The translations under genes and the position numbers were made by a program. A stretch of 64,000 nucleotides of DNA from Marsupella aquatica. Its lineage: Eukaryota; Marchantiophyta. The notes below the pieces were generated by a model, which was given only the letters and a program-made list of their open reading frames with translations, ran no database searches and was not told the DNA's origin. The stretch covers positions 17,422,001 through 17,486,000 of the forward strand of contig OZ316895.1 of the NCBI GenBank assembly GCA_973895155.1, in the 5' to 3' direction. Shown piece after piece: positions 1 through 11,314 of the stretch; positions within the stretch are counted from its first letter, which is position 1, and each line of letters opens with the position of its first letter.

Positions 1-1140
1 GAAGTACCTAAACACCTCAGAAAAGTCTGAGATTTTACCAGCATGAAGACTATACCTAAGAGAATACTCTGGGAACGTTTCATCTTAAACTGATATTTGG
101 TTTAGAAACTAAAATTAGGAAAAAGCCACTATTCATTAGTTTTACTTTAATGTCACTTTTACAGTAGTTCACATTTGCAATACCTTTTGGTTAGTTTTAT
201 ATACCAGGAACCCTCATGTGACCCTTAGGTACTACTGTAGCACACCTTTGTTATTTTTACTTTAGTTCAAGAACCCTTGAGGCATGAAAGGGCATGTCCT
301 TTCATTTTCTCTCTCCTTGGGTTTCTACCAGCCTATATAAAGTAGAATTTATGTCATTTGAAATGTGAAAGAATTATGTAAGCACTATGTTGCAAATTTG
401 CAGCATGACAAGGCTTCACTTTGTAGAGAGAAACTATGTATTTGCATGAGTGATTAATACAAAGGAATTCTTTCCCCTTCCTTGTGTTTGAATGTTGGAG
501 ATCAAACCAGAGAAGTAAAACCTTGTGAAATGGTGAAATCTTTTGAATGTATGGAGATAGATTCCTTAATTGGTGAAGGCTATACATTCCTAAGTTCTTG
601 ATGCATAAGTTTTTGGCATGACATTGCTTTTGCACGGGGTGCAAAGAATGTTATTGACCAATTACCTATGACTTTAGTTTGACGACGATGGTGTTCATTA
701 TTCGTGACTTGGAGTACCGACTGGATGCTGAAGTGATTGGTTATTAATCCTAACTGAGTACCTTGGAAGGAAAGGTTAAGATATGTTGACGGCATTTTAA
801 TAATCATCCTAGTAAAGTATTTCATTCCAGAAATGTTCTTACGAATTTGTCATCTTAAATCATCACAAATTAAGTGTTGTTGAGGAGTTACCTTGGTCTA
901 TTCCAGACTCCCTCATCATACCTCAAGATTTTATTGTGTTTTGTTAATTTATTCCATTTTGTTAATCATATTTATAATGTTAAGCAAACATTTAAATCTA
1001 TGCCTTGCTGAGCATCCATAGTAAAAGGCTCACCTTTGTGTTTTCGACACCTTAGTCATTCATAAGTGTTAATTGATAGAAAACCATTCCCAACATGTTC
1101 TTCCATGGGAACGAATACCGAGTTTTGGGCATTAAATGCT
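1..1140. other. AT-rich stretch without recognised gene
   Basis: No reading frame here shows a recognisable domain, and no RNA gene or clear LTR end was seen. The stretch lies directly 5' of the first Ty3 gag remnant. It may hold degraded 5' parts of that element, but no tRNA primer-binding site could be identified. Confidence 0.5.
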
Positions 1141-1149
1141 GATTTATGT

Positions 1150-1918
1150 CCTTAATGCAATACTACACCGGCTGAAAGCACTATCGGTGCACTTGGCGGA
1201 AAAACCTCTTGACAAGAAGAAACCACCGGAAATCCGAGCGCATGCTTGGTGCTCCAAGTGTTATCAGTCGGGACATGTGGTGCAAGAATGTCCAAGATAG
1301 AACATACGTGTGCACCAGATAGAGTTGGAGCCCGGACAGTCCAAGCCAGAGGGATGCACGATGGAGTACTTCTTTGAGGATCCAGGTGAGGCTGTGTTCT
1401 AGATGAGTACGACGGGACCTCGCACCCTAAGCGGCCACAATCCAGGGTTCCATACCCCTTATCCGTATCCGGTGAATGGGCGTGGCCCCCAGATGATCAG
1501 CAATCCAAGTATTCCACCTAAAACCAGAGTTTGGCGGACCCCGGTTTGCTATAATTGCGAGAAACCTGGTCACTTTGCCCGAGAGTGCACGGAGCAAAGG
1601 AAGCAAGGGGATGGGAGAGCGATTCCATTGTGCCAGGTCTGTCGGACCAAAGCACATTCCACGTCAAACTGCCCCTTGGTGCTAGCCGCGAAGGCCGGCG
1701 CCGTCAGAGCTGCTCAACCTGCGGCTCCACCAATTACGGATGCAGTAGTACAAATGGTAACAATGGAATGGCAGGACGACTCCACCGAGTGGATCGACCT
1801 CATAGAAGCAATCGAGCAAACAAGAACGCACGCGGACGACGAGTGCTACCGCGTTTCTACCTGGTCATCCCGCAAGAAGGACAAGTACAAAGAACGAGCT
1901 CTGAAGGACGCCAAGTAG
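1150..1918 (+). pseudogene. Ty3 gag remnant with three CCHC zinc knuckles
   Basis: This is the nucleocapsid end of a retrotransposon gag, which binds and packages element RNA. Three knuckles of the C-x2-C-x4-H-x4-C type can be read in one frame: CSKCYQSGHVVQEC near 1237-1290, CYNCEKPGHFAREC near 1547-1590 and CQVCRTKAHSTSNC near 1631-1675. The first is separated from the other two by in-frame TAG codons near 1297 and at 1400-1402. The open part after the second stop starts with ATG at 1403 and ends at a TAG at 1916-1918, after which the same frame continues into the protease region. The matrix/capsid part upstream is not recognisable. Confidence 0.8.
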
Positions 1919-1948
1919 AAAGAGGAGGTCGCGGATAAGAAGAGTCTG

Positions 1949-3480
1949 ATGGAACCAGACGAGCAGAAAGACTACCAGCGGGATAACCTAAAGTTATTCT
2001 ACCCGCAAGTAGAGGAACTGGTCAAAAAGCAATTGGAAGCCTACAAGGCCCAAGAGCACGAAAAAGCCATTAAGAAGGATATTGTCGATGCTAAGGCGGC
2101 CGAAGAAGCCAAAGAAGCTGAGACTGCCTTGCAAGCTGAACTCAAGGGAGCAGAAGCATTAAAATCTGCGACCCCACCGTCTAACCAATACGACATCAAA
2201 AAGGATGTTCAGAACTGTGCAGCCACGGCGACTGTTGGACAACTCTTGCAGGATAACCCAAAGTATCGGCAACAACTCAAGGAGATGCTGATAGGGAAGA
2301 GGAGGCAATGGCTACCTCGGGTAAGCACCTTAGCCGACTGTATGATGATTTACCAGGACTTAGGAGCGCTGGAAGTCTCTATCGAGATAGCGGGCTGTAC
2401 TGTTCGGTTTGTACCGGTAGACGGCGGGTCCGGTGTAAACATCATGACGAAGGACACTTCCGTAAGGTTGGATATACGTCTTATCAACCCACGGCGTGCG
2501 CCATTCGGTTAGCAAACGGCGCCAGGATCATGCCACTTGGGACATTAACCAAGACATCCACGTGGATTGGAGGCCTCGAGTTTTTTCTAAATTACCTGGT
2601 GATGCAACCAATCCGACCCTCTTCTTATCCAGTACTGCTGGGCAGACCCTGGCTATACGGTGCCCGAGTCGTTACCAACTGGGGAAGGAAGGAATTACAA
2701 TTTGGTAATCCGACTACGACGGTGTCATGGAAGGAAGAAGACTATCAGGGTGAAACGCCCCAGGGACCCGAAGAATATAACTTGGAGGAGGAAATCTCAG
2801 AAGATGAGGTAAATATGGTGGAGTTAATCTCACGGCTGGATGAAGAGGAAGTCTTCGGGGTAAGTGCCGTCCGAGAAGCCCATATTCTGAACCAGCCCAG
2901 ACCAGCGGCCCAAATCAAAACACCAGGGAGGCCAGTAAGAGATGATGCGGCAACGGGCGAAGAATTCCCCGGAATAGTGAGCCCTACGAAGGCAGTTGGC
3001 CGGCTTGCCTTGCCAGGTATACCCGAGGAAAATGCTACTCAGACCGCCACTCCTCCCACAAAAAAGAAAGTTACATGGAGCCCCGAGGTTCCGTCCGTAA
3101 TAGAGGAACCCAAGGAGCTCCCAAGGGAGCAACTGACAGTCTGGAAACCTATGGCCTACGATGGCACCAGACTAGAGGAATTGGAGGCTCATCTTGACCG
3201 GGCCACCAGAGACAATGTGGATGTAATCCGCAAGGAACACTATAGCAAATACACCACAAAGAGGGAGAGAACATTCAACATCGGTTATGGCCTACGAGCG
3301 CCAGAGGAAAAGGCCATCCAAGAACTCCTATCAGAATATGAGGACGTCTTCGCATGGAGTCACCGAGACTTAACCGGGATTTCATCGGCCTACGGCGAAC
3401 ACGTCATTGATCTAAACTTGGGTGCTCATGCCGTCCGAGAGAGACAACAAAGACTAAACCAAGACATTCCATCTTGGTAA
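1949..3480 (+). pseudogene. Ty3 aspartic protease region and linker to RT
   Basis: The first part is a charged Ala/Glu/Lys-rich, probably helical stretch. It leads into a retropepsin-like core with the motif VDGGSGVNIM near 2420-2455, the usual D-G-G-S form of plant Ty3 proteases. Near 2480 the frame shifts and the protease continues to LLGRPWL near 2637-2655, a typical C-terminal protease motif. An acidic linker follows and then the start of the RT region (EDVFAWSHRDL near 3340). The frame ends with a stop at 3478-3480, just after the RT frame has started. At least one frameshift makes this non-functional. Confidence 0.8.
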
Positions 3481-4043
3481 AGGAGGAGTTAGATCAACTG
3501 ATCGCGGCGGACATAATCTACCCCGTCTTATCTAGCGAATGGGTGTCCCCTATTGTGGTGGTTCCTAAGAAGGTAGGGCCTGATGGTAAACCCAAAATTC
3601 AAATATGCCAAGACTATCGGAAGCTCAACGACGCTTCTCGGAAAGACCATTACCCGCTTCATTACACGGATATGGTCCTTGACATGGTAGCCCGAAATGA
3701 GGTGTACACGTTCCTAGATGGATATTCGGGTTATAACCAGATTTGGGCCAGACTGTTGGACCAGCTCAAAACCACGTTCATAACGGAGTGGGGAACCTAC
3801 GCGTTCACGCAGATGCCCTTTGGCTTATGCAATGCCCCGGCTATGTTCCAGCAAATCATTATGAATATTTTTCATGACTTCTTACGGGAATTTTTGGAGG
3901 TGTTCATAGACAATTTTGCCATCTTCGGAACAATTGCCCAACACCCAGAACACCTGAGGCGGACTTTGGAGCGGTGCCGAGAAGTAGGGTTGAAATTACA
4001 CCCGAGAAATGCTTCTTCGGGGTTACGGAAGGAGTGCTACTAG
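3474..4043 (+). pseudogene. Ty3 reverse transcriptase fragment with altered catalytic box
   Basis: Fingers and palm of a Ty3 reverse transcriptase. Visible blocks are CQDYRKLND, the first catalytic Asp in FLDGYSGYNQI, QMPFGLCNAPA and the box VFIDNFAIFG. That last box normally reads (Y/F)-x-D-D; here the second Asp is Asn, so one of the metal-binding residues is lost. The frame closes with a TAG at 4041-4043 after a frameshift, and the rest of RT continues in the next frame from about 4010. The Asn substitution and the frameshift together indicate a dead copy. Confidence 0.88.
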
Positions 4044-5929
4044 GACACCGAGTATCCAAACGAGGGATCGAGGTGGACCAAGAAAAGATGGCCGCATGGA
4101 TGAATATCCCTTACCCAGTGGACCAAAAGGCGGTGCGATCCTTCTTAGGCTGCGTAGGGTACTACCGACAATTCATTCAGGATTTTGCTAAGATAGCCCT
4201 GCCCCTCACAGAAATGATGAAGCAAGACGCGGTCATAGAGATGACTCTCCGTCGAAAATCAGCCTTTGACAAACTCAAAAAACAGCTAACTATGGCTCCG
4301 ATTTTGACTACCCCCGATTGGAACAAGGAGTTCCATGTGTATGTCGACGTGTCTGGGTTTTGCATCGGTTCAGTCCTAAGCCAACTGAACGACAAAAAAT
4401 GTGACCACCCCATTTACTTTGCGAGCCGACAACTGTTTGCCGCAGAGAAAAACTATTCGCCCACCGATCAAGAGGCCTTGGGAATCATCTACTCGTGTAA
4501 AAATTTTTGCCATTATCTATTGGGATATAAGGTGGTATTCCATACTGACCATGACAGCCTGAAGTACATGGTAAACAAAGCAGACTTGACGGGGAGAATA
4601 GCCCGTTGGGTCCTGCTGCTCCAAGAATTTGACTACGAAGTCAGGGTGCGACCAGGGAAAGCACACATGAATGCGGACTTCTTCTCAAGGATTGAAGGGG
4701 AATCAGACGATGCACCTGTTGATGATGCATTCCCTGATGAAGAATTATTCCGCATAGAAACGGACCAACCAACGTGGTACGGGGACCTAATCACCTTTCT
4801 CTTAACGACCCGCATTCCAAGTAACATAAACCAAGAGGCCGCGTTGGTCTTTCTGTGCAAGGCCACACCATACATGATGATACGCGGACATCTGCATAAG
4901 GAAGGCGTCAATGGGAAGATCCGCAGATGCCTAGATTATAACAAGACGATCATTGTCATGCGAGCTATGCACGAGGAGGAGGCAGGAGGACACTTCGCCC
5001 CGGTCACCACGGCTCACAAAATCTTGGACGCAGGTTATTGGTGGCCTACGCTTTATCACGATGTAGCCCATTTTATTCGAGGTTATGACTTGTGTCAGCG
5101 CGCGGGCAAACCCCGCAAATCGGGTAATCATCCTCTTACCCCGATCTTTCCTCTTGCCCCGTTTGAGAAATGGGGCATTGATTATATCGGACCATTCACC
5201 CCTGTAACCCGAGGTCGGCGTTGCCGGTACATCCTTCTTGCTATTGACTACTCGACTAAATGGGTCGAGGCCCGGGCAACGGTCAAGGATGACGCGGCCA
5301 CCATCGCCAGGTTCCTGTACGAACAGATCTTCACCCATTTTGGACCTCCCTTGGAATTAGTCAGCGACCGCGGGACTCATTTTTTGAACAAAACGATGGA
5401 AAAACTGACTGACCATTACCTCATCAAGCACAAAAAGACTACCCCGTATCATCCTAAATGTAACGGACTAGCGGAGCGGGCTAATGGCATCATAGAGAAA
5501 ATCCTCAACAAAACCGTGGCAGCCCACAAAATAGACTGGGACGACAAGCTTTTCGCGGTAGTCTATTCGTACAACTTGGCGTTTAAGACTACTACAAACC
5601 ACAATCCGTATTTCTTGGTATTCGGACAACATGGGCTCGTACCCGTCGAGTTCGAGGTCGAGACCCCGCGGGTATGCATCCGCCACAGGTTACCGGAGGC
5701 CGCTAGTTTGTCCGATCGAGCATATAAGATTGACAGTCTAGAAGAACAGAGATTGTGGGCATCGCGACGCGTAACTGCCAAGCAGGAAGCAACGAAGAAA
5801 CAATACGACAAGGGACTACGCCAGGTGGACATCACTATGGGAGATCTTGTCCTTCTGTACGACAATAGGTACATGTACTTTCCAGGAAAGTTACACACAC
5901 GCTGGTTGAGACCTTTCGTTGTCCAGTAG
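3974..5929 (+). pseudogene. Ty3 RT thumb, RNase H and integrase
   Basis: This is the longest open frame of the element (about 640 codons). It begins in the RT connection (SFLGCVGYYRQFI), continues through RNase H (ASRQLFAAEKNYSPTDQEAL, HTDHDSLKYM) and then a zinc-binding and catalytic integrase. The DDE triad is readable: Asp in WGIDYIGPF, Asp in VSDRGTHF and Glu in LAERANGIIEK. The C-terminal part ends at a TAG at 5927-5929 in the GKLHTRWLRPF motif, with no chromodomain behind it. This differs from the chromovirus remnant at 9.8-10.9 kb, so they are two different Ty3 families. Confidence 0.9.
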
Positions 5930-6632
5930 ATCTACCCAAACGGATCCCTCTAGCTATCAACGTACGTCAGCGACCTCTTTCCCAATCAAGTTAGTTACGA
6001 CCGTGTGAAGAGGTACTTTCACCGGGACAATGAGCGTAATGATGTTCGCGAGGATGCTTCACACTTGAGTGGGGAGCTATGTGACACGGGTAACGTGTCA
6101 CTTAACCAAACCCAGGTCGTAGATTAGGTCTTATACGGATGTTAGGACCGTAGCCGTAGCGTAGGATAGCACGTATAGCCGTCTGTTGCCATTATGAATA
6201 GATTACGAGTAGGTTAAGATGACCAAATGATTACAAGTTTAGGAAGAGGATTATTACGCGCGACCAAGGTACGATGGCGGCAGCGGAGTAAAAATCAGTT
6301 AGAAGAATCACGCTTGGACCGAGGCGCCAACTTCAGCTCATTATCAATGACCAAAATGGCCTGGCCTTCTCACGCTCGGGCTCACCCTGGCACCTCCATA
6401 AGAGAGGAGCCAATGGCGCTGCGGGCCATTTGCTCATTTCCATCTTTTTGGAATTCGCGGACGTTGCCATCCACTCGCCTTTCTGATCGAATCAAGTTGA
6501 CCTTTACAAGGAGATTATCGAGGGATAAGAGCGGAATATGGCAAGATTTAGTCAGGACGAGCGAGGCCTCCACAAGAAAAAGGACCAGCCAAGTGGGAAC
6601 GTGGACTCAACGAACCGGACTACAAGGTTAGT

Positions 6633-8864
6633 ATGACCCTTACAGCCTTGGGATTCTGGACCTTGTTTGGCGAGGTAGGTGCTAAGTTCTCTGAGACTTA
6701 CTGGTACTCTTGTCCCAAGAAAGCCGCTTACGAACGAAGATACGCAAAGCTGGTGACCAAGGTAGCACTGGTTAATTGCGAAAGGATAGCCATCACCAAG
6801 GATTCCAGCTACAACGAGCTGCGAGACTACATCACCGAACTATATCTCAGCAAAGAAGGGCTTAGATCGGTAGCAGAGGCGATTCTTGAAGTCCCAGCAA
6901 AATTCTTTAAGCTGAAGGGCAACCAACGGCTTACTCAAGCGGAGTTTGAAAAGATTCCGGGGTACCTAGACCAGCAGATCGCAGCCAAAAAGCGTCAAGA
7001 AGACATCAGCAGACAACGGGAAGCGGTGCGTAATCTTACGTTCCTCGGGGAAAGCTCCAACGCGCCTTCAACTGGGATATGGCTACCCTGATACCACCAG
7101 TGCCTCAGCAGATGACCACCGGCGTACCGCCAAACCGGTCCCAAGTCCGTTCAGTGATCAACACAGAGTGTTCTTTGGGTTCTGAGCAAGTTAGTCCGCA
7201 ACTCAAACAACGTTCTCATAAGCAACCAAGGACGACGACGGCCCCCAAATCAACAACGCAAACCAACATCGCGCCTGCACCTGCCCCGGCAAACCCCCCA
7301 ACCAACCAGACCCGACGGCCTCCAGATAACCCAAAGTCCAACTTATTACAGGTAATCCGCGTCCCCAAAGTAGTCTGGATCGCGATCAAGAAACTCAAAC
7401 ACGCGGACTATCTCAAGGAGCATCAGTTGGAGCAGTTCGCTCACTTGCTATGGAGGCCGTGCGCTATCGGGCCGAAGGAGATTTATGAGTTCATCTCCAA
7501 TTTTGACACTGACGCATCGACCACCAAGGTTTTGGGGCAGGCCTTATCACTCATGGAGCATCGGTTAATGCAAATCTTTTGCCTGCCAACCGGGCTAGTG
7601 CTGGTGGAACTCCAAATTCGGGATAAGGTGTATACACCGCGACACTTCAAACCCAAGGGTAAGACGGAAACGGATACAAGCAGGGGTCGTGCACCAACTT
7701 AATTTGCATGGAGCGTCTTAACTTCATACTGACTACCCTATACATGATTGAGCCACGATCCGAGATTTCCCTCTGCATGATCGTGCAGGTGGAACAGTAC
7801 AAGCGGCGGAACTGGGCCCAGTTCTTCTACCAAAGATTCTCAGGGGAGCTGAAGCGGGCTCAGGGTGGTATGGCTATTGGGGGGAAGACTTACTTGGGAA
7901 GTCATATCGCCATTATCCTCGCCTGGTACAAGGCCCGGCGAGAGGCCAGAGGAAAGAATATGGCCACCTCAGCCCCGACTAATACTCCGCCACCTCCTCC
8001 TGTGGAAATTCCGTCGCCCCCTTCTGTCAAGCCTCCGCTACCCGCAGTACAACCACCCCCAATCCCTCCACCACCTAAAGAAACCTTCCCCTCCCCAGCA
8101 CAGACTACGGATGAGCTCGTTGCCCCGCCCGAGGAACCACCGGTACCCGAGAGGATGGAGGACTACCAAGTAGCCCCGGGACCATGGCCTACGACCTGGT
8201 CCAGAAGTTTAGCCAGACTGTGTCTGGGGAGCTGGCGACGTACATCGGACAACAAGTCTCGACGTACTTTCAACCAGCCTTCTTCATGTTAGAGCATCAA
8301 CCACGGATCGTAAGCCACTTGGAAGAAGAACTCATGGCGAAGGGGAATGAGATAGGGCACCTCCAGATGCTGGTAGAGCACCTCGAGGAGGAGGCCACTA
8401 CCCGCCACGAGGAGTTAGTCCGCACCGTCAAACAAAGGGACTGACTAACCTAGGAGTTAAGCGGAGCGCAAGCAAATCTCAAGAAGTTGGATGACACCGT
8501 GCTTCAATTACGCTCAGAATCTTTGGCTCGGGTTACCAGCCTGACCGACCTCAACAAACAATTCCTGCAGGCAGCACAGCAGGTGGCTGGTCTCTCCGCC
8601 AAACGGGATAAATTGCTGGCGCAGGACCAGATCCATCGCGACTCCATTAACCAGCTCAACCTGGAGGTAGCACGGCTCCAGACCGAGGCCGATGAAGCTG
8701 CAAACAAGGCGGAGGAGGCGGTGCGGGACAACAAGGCCTTGCAGGACCGCGTTACCCTGCTCGTCCTCCAGCGGGGAAAACCTGGGCCCACCTCTGATCA
8801 AGGCGGCTCGAGGTCTCGCCCCGACAAGGGGACCAGCCCTGGTCCAACCATAGCACCCACGTAA
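6633..8864 (+). pseudogene. Broken accessory ORF downstream of Ty3 integrase (globular, Pro-rich, coiled coil)
   Basis: A run of plus-strand frames (6633-7091, 7079-7702, 7708-8292, 8184-8444, 8487-8864) that overlap or nearly abut reads like one protein of about 700 residues broken by shifts and stops. It starts with a region that has a charged helical end (AEFEKIPGYLDQQIAAKKRQ). A Pro/Thr-rich linker and a globular part (RRNWAQFFYQRF, KTYLGSHIAIILAWYKA) follow. Then come a strongly Pro-rich linker near 7980-8150 and a Glu/Leu/Gln-rich coiled coil at 8184-8800. No domain was recognised with confidence. Position and strand suggest an extra gene of the Ty3 element or an adjacent insertion. A capsid-like or captured host-domain origin is only a guess. 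Confidence 0.5.
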
Positions 8865-8899
8865 GGGGTGGTTAGCAAAGGGTGGAAGCAGGCGCCGCA

Positions 8900-9830
8900 T
8901 GAGGCAGTTAAGTCAGCGGCATCTTTCAGTTAGGTGTAACAATAGAATGGCTGTCATTAGGCGCCGATTAGCGGCAGTAGGGAGAATTAGGGCCGGATCA
9001 GTTAGGATCAGCCAACGTAGGATGGAGTCCATCAACGGACTAGATTTTTGTCAAGTAGGCTTGGCCGCTGCCATCCCGGTCAGCACCCTTGCCGTCGACG
9101 GTCAACCAGTCAGTGCGGGAGGTAGTTAGTCAGTAGGTAATATCCCGGAAGGTAGTATCCTCCGGTTCCCTTCCGCAAACTATAGTATTTAGGCTTCCCC
9201 TTCCGCTATGGAAGGGGAGAAGGCATAGTTATCTCAGCAGAAGAAAGGTGAGGCACGGGGAGTCCTGGCCTGAGCAGGGTCAGAGCGCACCAAGGAGTGA
9301 GAGCCAGAGTTGAGCTTGCTGGGCAAGTGCGAGGCGGGACCTCGTAGAGACTAGGCATCGACTGCCGTTGGGCCTGCTGACCCCCTTTGAAGTCGAGTCA
9401 ACCATGTAAACTGATGCTTCACTGAGTAAATGTAGTCTTTTCCCTCCAATGTTTCCGCAAGTAACTGGTGTTGTGAGTATGCTTTGTCTGGGCAAAGGCA
9501 CCATTTTAAGGGACGTACTGGGTGTGGACTAATGGTAGGGATTGCCACCCATCGTATGTCATAAGGTTCTGTCGCGTCAATGGCTTGAAAAGCCCCAAGC
9601 CGGGAGTTAGTCCGAGTCACTAACTGAGGGAGGATTCCAGCGGTGGAAAATAAAAGATACCTATGACTAGTACGAATTACTTAAGTGTTATACCAGTAAG
9701 TATATCGGCTTAGCCCGACTTAGGGCTAATTGGGGCCACTACACACCTCCTTGCCCGAACCCTCACCCCTACTGGTGGTCGAGGTCGCGCCATGGCGCTA
9801 AACTGGATTTAAGGCCCAGGTTAGGGACGC
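8900..9830. other. Intergenic remnant sequence between two Ty3 bodies
   Basis: No convincing gene. Frames on both strands are short and lack recognisable domains. It lies between the accessory frames and the chromovirus integrase and probably holds non-coding parts of one of these elements. Confidence 0.4.
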
Positions 9831-9837
9831 GACAGTA

Positions 9838-10177
9838 ACTCCATCTTAACAATCATGGATCGTTTTTCCAAGATGGCGTATTTATTGCCTACTACAAAGA
9901 TGGTTTCGGCCCAAGAGGTTGTCAGTCTAGTATTTGACAATGTCTTTTGACAGTGGGGATTGCCGTTGCATATCCTGTCCGATCGCGATACCAAGTTCAC
10001 GGACCATTTCTGGAAGGCGTTGTTTCGGTTATTCGGAACGGACCTGACCAGGGGATCAGCATATCATCATGAGACAGATGGCCAAACAGAATGGGTTAAT
10101 GGTATCGTGGAGGACCACTTGCGTCACTTTGTGACAGTCAATCAAAAGGATTGGGCGAAGCATTTAACAATGGCCTA
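9838..10177 (+). pseudogene. Chromovirus integrase catalytic core fragment
   Basis: Retroviral-type integrase core of a second Ty3 family. The first Asp lies in TIMDRFSKMAYLLP, the second in LSDRDTKFTDHFW and the Glu in TDGQTEWVNGIVED, so the DDE triad is present. An in-frame TGA near 9950 replaces a residue just before QWGLPLHIL, and a TAG at 10176-10178 ends the frame. Protease, RT and RNase H of this element are absent upstream, so the copy is 5' truncated. Confidence 0.85.
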
Positions 10178-10450
10178 GTTTAGGTATAACTCGACAAGCA
10201 TTCGGCGACAGGGTTTGTGCCGTTTGTGTTGCCACAGGGAGGACGCCAAGGGCGCCCTCCTGGTTTATAAATCTGGAAGCTTGGCGGACGGAAAGCAAGG
10301 TTCCTTCTACGGACAATTTTATTCAAGAGTGGTGCCTTGTAGAAGCGGCTACCAAGGGTATGACCCTGGCCCCAAAGTTGGTACAAGGAGCAAGGGGATA
10401 AACATCAATGCCAGGTAAGCTTTGAAATTGGGGAGAGCGTTTGGTTGTAG

Positions 10451-10882
10451 TTGAGACCTAAGCAATACCACGGGAACATAAGTAGGAAGCTGGCTCCCAG
10501 ATATGCGGGGCCCTATCGCATCATACGATGGGCCCACAAGGATAATCCGGTTTTGGTGGTGTTGGCAACACCCAAGGAAATGGGCATGGGCAAAAGCTAC
10601 CATGTTAGCCGGCTCAAGAAGTTTGTCAAAGACGATGATCCCAACCAGGATCAGGTCTTGCGTCTGGACACTATGCCGGTGGAGGACGCGGAGGAGTTTG
10701 AGGTGGAGGCAATTCTGGACCACCGTTACAAACGCAAGTTGGGAAGGCAAATCTTAGAGTATTTGGTGAAGTGGGCTAGCTACAACCAGGCCAAGAGTAC
10801 TTGGGAGCCGGAAGAAAATTTGGGTAATGCCTCAGAGATCCTTGGAAGCTATCGTAAGCAAAGTGGCCTATCGCAATTGTGA
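10451..10882 (+). pseudogene. Chromovirus integrase C-terminus with chromodomain
   Basis: The frame holds the integrase C-terminal GPF/Y-like block (KLAPRYAGPYRIIRW) and ends in a chromodomain. The chromodomain has FEVEAILDHRYKR, the core YLVKWASYNQAKSTWEPEEN and a final helix. Chromodomains at the integrase tail define chromoviruses and are thought to steer insertion to chromatin with particular histone marks. The aromatic residues Y, W and W are present. The stop is at 10880-10882. A frameshifted segment separates it from the core at 9838-10177. Confidence 0.88.
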
Positions 10883-11305
10883 ACTGGTACAGGTAGCTGT
10901 AGCTACCTTTGTGAGTTGTATCCTAGTTTCACTCCTCTCAGCCTCTTAAGGATAAAGGCGGATTGCGTTGGTGCTAGAGGTTGTTGGGCGGCCGATTTGC
11001 TTTTTGCGAGTGGAAGTTGATGGTGCTCGCCCTGCATCTGTGGGGGGCTAGTTCAAACCAAAGGGGAGTGCCCCAAGGGGAGGACAATGGGTCCAACGAG
11101 TTTGGAGTTAGCTTACCCGTTGGACTGGCATCCTACTTGGATAAGTGGGATAGGTTGGAATTTCCTACGTTTGGAATGCGCATACCAGCCTGGTTTGCAT
11201 CACCCTTATGGGCAAACCATTTGTTACCTCATAAAAAATTTAAGGCCCAAAGTGGTCTAGGCGTGTTGGAATATTTACTGAGGTCACGCGGATGTGACCA
11301 TTTTT

Positions 11306-11314
11306 AAGGGGGGG
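11306..11314 (+). other. Polypurine tract of the chromovirus
   Basis: AAGGGGGGG directly precedes the TGCTAG start of the LTR, the usual plus-strand priming site of an LTR retrotransposon. Confidence 0.65.

Larger units (their letters stand above)
1150..5929 (+). mobile_element. Decayed Ty3/gypsy retrotransposon body (gag-PR-RT-RH-IN)
   Basis: The domain order on the plus strand is gag zinc knuckles, aspartic protease, reverse transcriptase, RNase H, integrase, which is the Ty3/Metaviridae order. The frame is broken by in-frame TAG codons near 1297, 1400 and 1916 and by frame changes near 2480, 3475 and 4010. No flanking LTR pair was recognised, so the ends are the limits of readable coding sequence and not true element ends. 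The copy cannot make an intact polyprotein. Membership in Ty3 is certain from domain order; the clade is not assigned. Confidence 0.9.

Noticed and set aside
6227-6631. Plus-strand frame of 134 codons before the accessory ORF
   Set aside because: It is basic and Ser/Arg-rich with no recognisable motif. It is more likely a chance frame in the GC-rich 3' part of the Ty3 element.
9280-9620. Minus-strand frames between the Ty3 remnants
   Set aside because: They are short, lack domains and lie in decayed transposon sequence of the opposite orientation.
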